Source of the DNA: Neiella holothuriorum | GTDB lineage: Bacteria > Pseudomonadota > Gammaproteobacteria > Enterobacterales > Neiellaceae | NCBI RefSeq assembly: GCF_019457915.1 | Contig: NZ_JAHZSS010000001.1 | Coordinates: forward strand, 62,001 to 126,000 | Reading direction: 5' to 3' | Length of the DNA: 64,000 nt | Part shown: positions 59,507-64,000 of the stretch, piece by piece | Position numbering within the stretch: the first letter of the stretch is position 1 | Layout of the letters: the number at the start of each line of letters is the position of its first letter | Position numbers and translations under genes: made by a program | The notes under the pieces: generated by a model | The model's database searches: none | The model's input: the letters and a program-made list of their open reading frames with translations, nothing else | What the model was told of the DNA's origin: nothing

Positions 59507-59521
59507 ATCAAATTTGTTGAT
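59507..59521. promoter_or_regulatory. LysR-type operator candidate in the FocA-CBS/LysR gap
   Basis: ATCAA-ATTTG-TTGAT is a perfect inverted repeat with the T-N11-A layout bound by LysR regulators. It is about 56 bp from the LysR ATG in the divergent intergenic region. A nearby imperfect repeat, GTAAAA/TTTTAC (59480-59499), may be part of the same site. Confidence 0.5.
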
Positions 59522-59576
59522 GCGTTTTTTTGGTACATTGAAAGTCATCATTTGGCGTTTTTCTGTTCGGTAAGTT

Positions 59577-60482
59577 ATGCGATATTCCCTCAAACAATTA
59601 GCGGTGTTCGACGCTGTGGCGAGCCTCGAAAGTGTCAGCTTAGCGGCTGATAAATTAGCCCTAACGCAATCAGCCACCAGTATGGCGTTGGCACAGTTGG
59701 AAAAGATGCTGGGTAGGCCTTTGTTCGAGCGTCAAGGCCGCCGTATGGTGCTTACCCATTGGGGAATGTGGTTGAGGCCGAAAGCCAAACAACTACTATT
59801 TGATGCCCAACAGATTGAATTGGGCTTTTACGACCAACACATTATTAGCGGTGAATTATCGTTGGCTGCGAGTCAAACGGCAGCAGAACACTTAGTGCCA
59901 GAACTTATCAGTCATATTGATAGCTCGTTTCCAGAGTTGAGAATTCGCTTTGAAGTCGATAACTCCGAAGGTGTATTGGATGGTGTTCGTAACTATCAAT
60001 TTGATTTAGGCATTATTGAAGGGCGGTGTGATGACAGCCGGGTTGAGCAGCAGATTTGGTGTCATGATCATTTGGTTATTGTTGCTTCTGCCCATCATCC
60101 ATTTGCTAACAAAGAGTCGGTGAGCCTAGCGCAACTGGAGCAAGCTAGGTGGGTACTGCGTGAGCATGGTGCGGGTACGCGGGAAATTTTTGATAGCGCA
60201 TTACTCGGCTTAATCGAAGATCTTGATGTGTGGCGTGAGTATGAGCAGGTACCGGTATTACGTCAGTTAGTGGCCGATAGCCAATACCTAAGCTGTTTGC
60301 CGTATCTTGATGTGGTGAAGTTCGTTGAACGGGGCGACTTGGTGGTGTTGAAGGTCCCTGATCTTTCGATTGAGCGACCACTATCCTTCATTTGGCGCAA
60401 TGATCGAACTGAAAACCCACTCCGAGACTGTATCAAACGCGAAGCCATTCGCTTGGCGAAACGTAATCGGCGAAAAATGTAG
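59577..60482 (+). CDS. LysR-family transcriptional regulator (YeiE/CysB-like)
   Basis: A 301-residue LTTR. The N-terminal winged HTH (about residues 3-62: LKQLAVFDAVASLESVSLAADKLALTQSATSMALAQLEK) has the serine-rich Q-S-A-T-S-M-A-L recognition helix of the YeiE/CysB-like group. A ligand-binding domain (about 90-290) follows. It diverges from the FocA-CBS gene and probably regulates it. Sulfite or a related anion is the known ligand type for YeiE; transfer to this protein is only inference. Confidence 0.88.
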   Translation: MRYSLKQLAVFDAVASLESVSLAADKLALTQSATSMALAQLEKMLGRPLFERQGRRMVLTHWGMWLRPKAKQLLFDAQQIELGFYDQHIISGELSLAASQTAAEHLVPELISHIDSSFPELRIRFEVDNSEGVLDGVRNYQFDLGIIEGRCDDSRVEQQIWCHDHLVIVASAHHPFANKESVSLAQLEQARWVLREHGAGTREIFDSALLGLIEDLDVWREYEQVPVLRQLVADSQYLSCLPYLDVVKFVERGDLVVLKVPDLSIERPLSFIWRNDRTENPLRDCIKREAIRLAKRNRRKM

Positions 60483-60550
60483 CACCGAATCGCGCTACCA
60501 CTGATTTTTGATATCAATAAAATTGATAGTTAAGTTCGACATCCGCCCAT

Positions 60551-60584
60551 AAAAAAAGCCACCCATACATGGGTGGCTTTTTTT
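60551..60584. terminator. Bidirectional terminator between the LysR gene and panD
   Basis: An AAAAAAAGCCACCCAT/ATGGGTGGCTTTTTTT inverted repeat with a short loop lies between convergent genes. It ends the pcnB-folK-panBCD operon on the minus strand. Confidence 0.92.
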
Positions 60585-60599
60585 AACCGACGTAAGCTG

Positions 60600-60980
60600 T
60601 TAAGCAACTTGTACCGGAATGTCTTTGCTGGTTCGAACAATCTGATTGTCCTGATCCAAATAGACTAAAGATGGCTTGTGAGCAGACGCTTCGGCGTTAC
60701 TCATGCTGACGTATGCGCAAATAATCACGCGATCGCCAATGCTTGCCTGGTGCGCAGCTGCGCCGTTTACCGAAATAATGCGAGAGCCGCGTTCACCGGA
60801 AATCGCATAGGTAGTGAAGCGTTTCCCATTTTCGATGTTATAAATCTGGATCTGTTCGTACTCGAGAATGCCAGCCGCATCCAACATATCCTGATCAATG
60901 GCGCAAGATCCCTCATACTCTAGCTCCGCGTGAGTCACGCGTGCTTGATGAAGTTTGCCTTTTAACATGATCGCTTGCAT
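60600..60980 (-). CDS. panD: Aspartate 1-decarboxylase
   Basis: 126 residues from the ATG at 60980; this start puts the self-cleavage site at G24-S25 (YEGSC), the canonical position, whereas an upstream GTG at 60992 would shift it. The proenzyme cuts itself between G24 and S25 to make a pyruvoyl group. It forms beta-alanine from aspartate for pantothenate synthesis. It is the last gene of the pan cluster, after panC. Confidence 0.97.
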   Translation of the reverse strand: MQAIMLKGKLHQARVTHAELEYEGSCAIDQDMLDAAGILEYEQIQIYNIENGKRFTTYAISGERGSRIISVNGAAAHQASIGDRVIICAYVSMSNAEASAHKPSLVYLDQDNQIVRTSKDIPVQVA

Positions 60981-61056
60981 TGAGCTTCTCACTACTAATA
61001 TCTGTGTTTAACATGACCGTGATATACCACGGACGGCGAAATATATAACAATTCGC

Positions 61057-61911
61057 CTATCCCTGCAAATCTACCACGCCGTTATCAATTAGTCTGGCCT
61101 GACCTAAAAATGCCGCCATTAAAACAACAGCTTGCTTGGTTTCTTTAGAAACGGGGTTAAGTGTCGCGGCGTCGCATATATCAATACTATCTGTTTTAAA
61201 CCCGTGTTCATTCAGACGGTTAGAGGCGCTCTCGATCATCTGAGTAAAATTATTTTCGCCCGCAGCCAGTTGCTTAAGAATATCACCCATGACATGCGCC
61301 AATTTGGGGGCGAGTTGACGCTCTGCTTCGGTCAGATAACCATTGCGAGAACTCATGGCTAAGCCATCTTGTTCTCGAACGGTCGGTACACCAATAATTT
61401 CGATAGGCAGGCACAAGTCCTGCGTCATGGTGCGAATTACCGCTAATTGCTGAAAATCTTTCTCACCAAAACAGGCGACATCGGGCTGAACGATGTTGAA
61501 CAACATGGAAACCACCGTAGCAACACCGGTGAAATGACCGGGACGCATGGCGCCTTCCAGAATATCGGCAACGCCCGGCACGCTCACTTGCGTTTGTTGT
61601 GCCAGTCCTTTCGGGTACATGATTTCTGGCGTAGGGCAAAACACGAGATCGGTTGCCTCATTAGCCAATGCGCGGCAATCATCGTCGAGCGTGCGAGGGT
61701 AATTATCCAAGTCAGCGGCATTATTGAACTGCATTGGATTGACAAAAATGCTGGCAACGACTTTATCTGCCCGCGTTTTTGCTTCGCGAATCAACGTCAG
61801 GTGGCCCTGATGCAAATTGCCCATGGTTGGCACAAAACCAACCGTTAAGCCCTGTCGCTTCCAGTCACTAACGGTTTCGCGAATAACGCTGATTTGTTCG
61901 GAGATGATCAT
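61057..61911 (-). CDS. panC: Pantothenate synthetase
   Basis: A 284-residue ATP-dependent ligase. The HIGH-type nucleotide motif is MGNLHQGH (H34, H37), followed by the conserved [10 protein letters not shown] and the KMSKS-like SSRNGYL. It joins pantoate and beta-alanine. It overlaps panB by 4 bp and lies upstream of panD. Confidence 0.97.
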   Translation of the reverse strand: MIISEQISVIRETVSDWKRQGLTVGFVPTMGNLHQGHLTLIREAKTRADKVVASIFVNPMQFNNAADLDNYPRTLDDDCRALANEATDLVFCPTPEIMYPKGLAQQTQVSVPGVADILEGAMRPGHFTGVATVVSMLFNIVQPDVACFGEKDFQQLAVIRTMTQDLCLPIEIIGVPTVREQDGLAMSSRNGYLTEAERQLAPKLAHVMGDILKQLAAGENNFTQMIESASNRLNEHGFKTDSIDICDAATLNPVSKETKQAVVLMAAFLGQARLIDNGVVDLQG

Positions 61912-62705
61912 TCGTCAAAGCTCTGCTCTGGCGCTGGAAATAGTCCTTGTTCAACTTCAGCTATATATAGCTTAACGGCTTCACGAATATTGCCGGTCAC
62001 ATCTAAATAGTTTTTCGAAAAGCTCGGTACATAGCCGGCGGTAATCCCCAGCATGTCTTGCATCACCAAAATTTGACCGTCAGTCTCATTACCGGCTCCA
62101 ATCCCAATAACGGGAATGGTTAAGCTGCGGGCGACTCGCTTTGCGAGCGGGGCTGGAATGCATTCAAGCACCAACAACTGAATACCGGCTTTTTCTAATT
62201 CCATGGCGGAATTGATTAATTGGCGCGCTGCGGCATCACCGCGGCCTTGGATCTTAAAGCCTCCAAACACGTTGACTGATTGAGGCGTCAAGCCAAGATG
62301 GCCACAGACAGGCACGCCGCGTTCTACCAGACCGGCAATGGTTTCGCACAGCCATTCGCCACCTTCCATTTTGACCATTTGAGCACCCGCTCGCATCAAC
62401 GTTGCAGCGTTTTCATAGGTTTGCTCGGGCGTGGCGTATGACATGAATGGCATATCGGCAACAACCATGGCGCGCTCGGTGGACGACGCAACGCAACGGG
62501 TGTGGTAGGCCACTTGCTCAACGGTAACGGGTAATGTGCTGGATTCCCCTTGCAGCACCATGCCTAGCGAATCGCCGATCAGGATGAGATCGATACCGGA
62601 TTCGTCAAATAACTTGGCAAACGAGGCGTCATAAGCCGTGAGTGTCGCAAATTTTTGGCCGTCCTGTTTTTTCTTCAGAAGGCTGGCAACGGAGACTTTT
62701 TTCAT
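61908..62705 (-). CDS. panB: Ketopantoate hydroxymethyltransferase
   Basis: A 265-residue TIM-barrel enzyme with the family landmarks [25 protein letters not shown] (metal-binding Asp), MVKMEGG and [14 protein letters not shown]. It makes ketopantoate from 2-oxoisovalerate and methylene-tetrahydrofolate. Folate for this reaction comes from the pathway that includes folK, the gene directly upstream. Confidence 0.97.
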   Translation of the reverse strand: MKKVSVASLLKKKQDGQKFATLTAYDASFAKLFDESGIDLILIGDSLGMVLQGESSTLPVTVEQVAYHTRCVASSTERAMVVADMPFMSYATPEQTYENAATLMRAGAQMVKMEGGEWLCETIAGLVERGVPVCGHLGLTPQSVNVFGGFKIQGRGDAAARQLINSAMELEKAGIQLLVLECIPAPLAKRVARSLTIPVIGIGAGNETDGQILVMQDMLGITAGYVPSFSKNYLDVTGNIREAVKLYIAEVEQGLFPAPEQSFDE

Positions 62706-62785
62706 TGTTAAAACCTAATTTGTTTTGCTGGCATTAACGCTCGATGCGATAAAGCCGGACGTCATGTATGGCGGGCGTCTATGCG

Positions 62786-63292
62786 TTAATCAAAGCGCTG
62801 TAACCCATTTCGCGGGCAATTGGCCAGTAGATCGCGAATGGCCGTGCCGTCTGGCATGGCGACGTCTGAATCAAGATCGAATAAAGGATAAAGGACAAAT
62901 TCCCTCTCGCCCATATGGTAGTGGGGAATTGTTAGCCGCTCGGTGTGGATAGTTTGGTTGCCATACAACAGGATATCGAGATCAATAATCCGTGGCCCCC
63001 AACGTTCTTCCTTGCGTTCGCGCCCCTGTTCGAGCTCAATGGCCTGCAGTGCATCCAACAAGGCTTCGGGAGCCAGAGATGTCTCGAGCTTGACGACTGC
63101 ATTGATATAGTCGGGCTGATCCGCAGGCCCAAGTGGTTTGCTGCAATACATGGGCGATGCCGCAATAAATTGAGTTTGCGGCAACGTTTTGAGGGTATTG
63201 ATGGCTTTCACCAGTTGTACAACTGGGTTGTTTAGATTGGCGCCAAGACCGACGTAACAAGTGGTCGTTGGCGCTGTTGCGCTAAGCGTCAT
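62786..63292 (-). CDS. folK: HPPK, dihydropterin pyrophosphokinase
   Basis: A 168-residue enzyme with the typical YVGLGANLNNP start, the signature RWGPRIIDLDIL (residues about 96-107) holding two magnesium aspartates, and the late IPHYHMGEREFVLYPL. It transfers pyrophosphate from ATP to hydroxymethyl-dihydropterin in folate synthesis. It lies 18 bp after pcnB and 80 bp before panB, the standard gammaproteobacterial order. Confidence 0.97.
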   Translation of the reverse strand: MTLSATAPTTTCYVGLGANLNNPVVQLVKAINTLKTLPQTQFIAASPMYCSKPLGPADQPDYINAVVKLETSLAPEALLDALQAIELEQGRERKEERWGPRIIDLDILLYGNQTIHTERLTIPHYHMGEREFVLYPLFDLDSDVAMPDGTAIRDLLANCPRNGLQRFD

Positions 63293-63310
63293 GATAGCTG
63301 CGCCTCTTTT

Positions 63311-64000
63311 TTAAGATTCAGAAGATGGTGGAGCCGCTTTCGGTTGTGGTTTACGACGCGGACGACGACGGCGACTACTGCGCTTCGGGGTATCGGAAGA
63401 CGTCTCGCGAATTAAGGCGCCACGCTGAATGCCTGATGACTCCAAAAATTGTTGCCACCAACTGGCAAGCTGCTGTAATTCGCCGCCATACACTTGTCCA
63501 CGAAGTAGCAAAAAGTCGAAACCAGCACGAATTTTAGGGTGCGTCGCCAAGCGTTCAGCGCGCTTACCCTGTCGTTTTGGCATCCGCAGCTGCAATGTCC
63601 AAATATCGCGCGACATTAAACTAAAGCGCTTCGGCACTGCGGTACGCTGCTGCTGACGATCGAGAGTTTCGCTGGCGGCAATTTGAAATGCGTCTTGCTG
63701 GCTGAGTTCAGATTCAGCTTCAAGCTCACGCGCTTTGGATTCAACTAATGGCCAAAGCAGTGCGGCGTAAATAAATGCGGGGGTAACGCTCTGATCGCTG
63801 TTTACCCGTTGGTCGGTGTTGTTGAGCGCCGCTTGAATAAAGGCTAAATCTTGCTCTGATGCGTCATTGGCGAGGTACTCGCCCAGTTCAGGGAACAGCG
63901 CATCAAACAAGCCAAACTCACGTAGCATTTTGAAGTTTTGTTCGGCTTTTCCTGCTAATAGCAGTTTGCACATTTCATCAAATAAGCGGGCAGCTGGAAT
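63311..64000 (-). CDS. pcnB: Poly(A) polymerase I (C-terminal part, cut by window end)
   Basis: The frame stays open to the window edge beyond the first ATG (63973), reading IPAARLFDEMCKLLL, which is the PcnB helical domain entry. The nucleotidyl-transferase head lies outside the window. The visible part holds the RNA-binding region (KRFSLMSRDIWTLQLRMPKRQGKRA) and a very basic Arg/Lys/Pro tail (SRRRRPRRKPQPK). PcnB adds poly(A) tails that promote RNA decay. It heads the pcnB-folK-panBCD run. Confidence 0.93.
   Translation of the reverse strand: MPAARLFDEMCKLLLAGKAEQNFKMLREFGLFDALFPELGEYLANDASEQDLAFIQAALNNTDQRVNSDQSVTPAFIYAALLWPLVESKARELEAESELSQQDAFQIAASETLDRQQQRTAVPKRFSLMSRDIWTLQLRMPKRQGKRAERLATHPKIRAGFDFLLLRGQVYGGELQQLASWWQQFLESSGIQRGALIRETSSDTPKRSSRRRRPRRKPQPKAAPPSSES

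Noticed and set aside
59507-59521. A possible FNR site upstream of the FocA-CBS gene
   Set aside because: The half-sites are in the order ATCAA then TTGAT with 5 bases between; an FNR site has TTGAT-N4-ATCAA, so the order and spacing are wrong.

Overview
This window is a stretch of gammaproteobacterial core chromosome. The synteny points to a marine Alteromonadales-like or Vibrio-related lineage. The 3' end of an MSHA type IV pilus locus (mshO-mshP-mshQ) abuts mreBCD, as in Vibrio, Shewanella and Alteromonas relatives. Other classic gammaproteobacterial blocks follow: maf-rng-yhdP-nit-tldD, rpoN-hpf-ptsN-rapZ-ptsO, the lpt/kds/mla/ibaG/murA cluster, degS-degQ, zapG/zapE, rplM-rpsI, petABC, sspAB, dolP-diaA-yraN-lpoA/rsmI-rnpB, and pcnB-folK-panB-panC-panD. 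Base composition is near 50% GC by eye. I saw no tRNA, IS element, transposase, integrase or CRISPR array.

Layout. 1-4334: end of the MSHA operon. 4339-4839: YbaK-type deacylase. 5026-15951: long plus-strand block for cell shape (mreBCD), house-cleaning (maf), RNA processing (rng), outer-membrane lipid transport (yhdP), an amidase and tldD. 15979-18433: darP diverging from pmbA plus a GNAT gene. 18466-27717: a minus-strand run from a Ca2+/cation exchanger through KDO synthesis (kdsD, kdsC), the LPS bridge (lptC, lptA, lptB), sigma-54 and the nitrogen PTS, to mgtE. 28135-32715: Mla phospholipid transport (mlaFEDCB), ibaG and murA. 32728-38531 is more variable: a NifW-like orphan, RRM and VF530 small proteins, a double Old Yellow Enzyme fusion with a divergent LysR regulator, and a TonB/Sel1 hybrid. 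38588-49565 is envelope proteolysis, division, ribosome and respiration genes. 49567-52692 is lpoA, rsmI and rnpB. 52907-55758 is accessory: a CSS-EAL phosphodiesterase and a solute-binding-like protein, with a decayed copy of the rnpB 3' end between them. 55801-60482: uracil uptake and salvage (uraA, upp) and a FocA-CBS fusion with a divergent LysR gene. 60600-64000: pantothenate and folate genes and the 3' part of pcnB.

Many genes serve envelope construction: MreBCD and MurA for the wall, Kds/Lpt for LPS, Mla/YhdP/DolP for phospholipid balance, LpoA for PBP1A activation, and DegS/DegQ for periplasmic stress. No obvious new multi-gene defence or mobile system is present. The most unusual items are: (i) one polypeptide carrying two complete, differently equipped Old Yellow Enzyme domains; (ii) a formate-channel/CBS fusion with a well-formed internal ribosome binding site and ATG at the junction; (iii) a decayed duplicate of the rnpB 3' end bracketing the EAL gene; (iv) a minus-strand intrinsic terminator with no gene to serve, inside an orphan NifW-like gene; (v) an 8-G homopolymer in mshQ.
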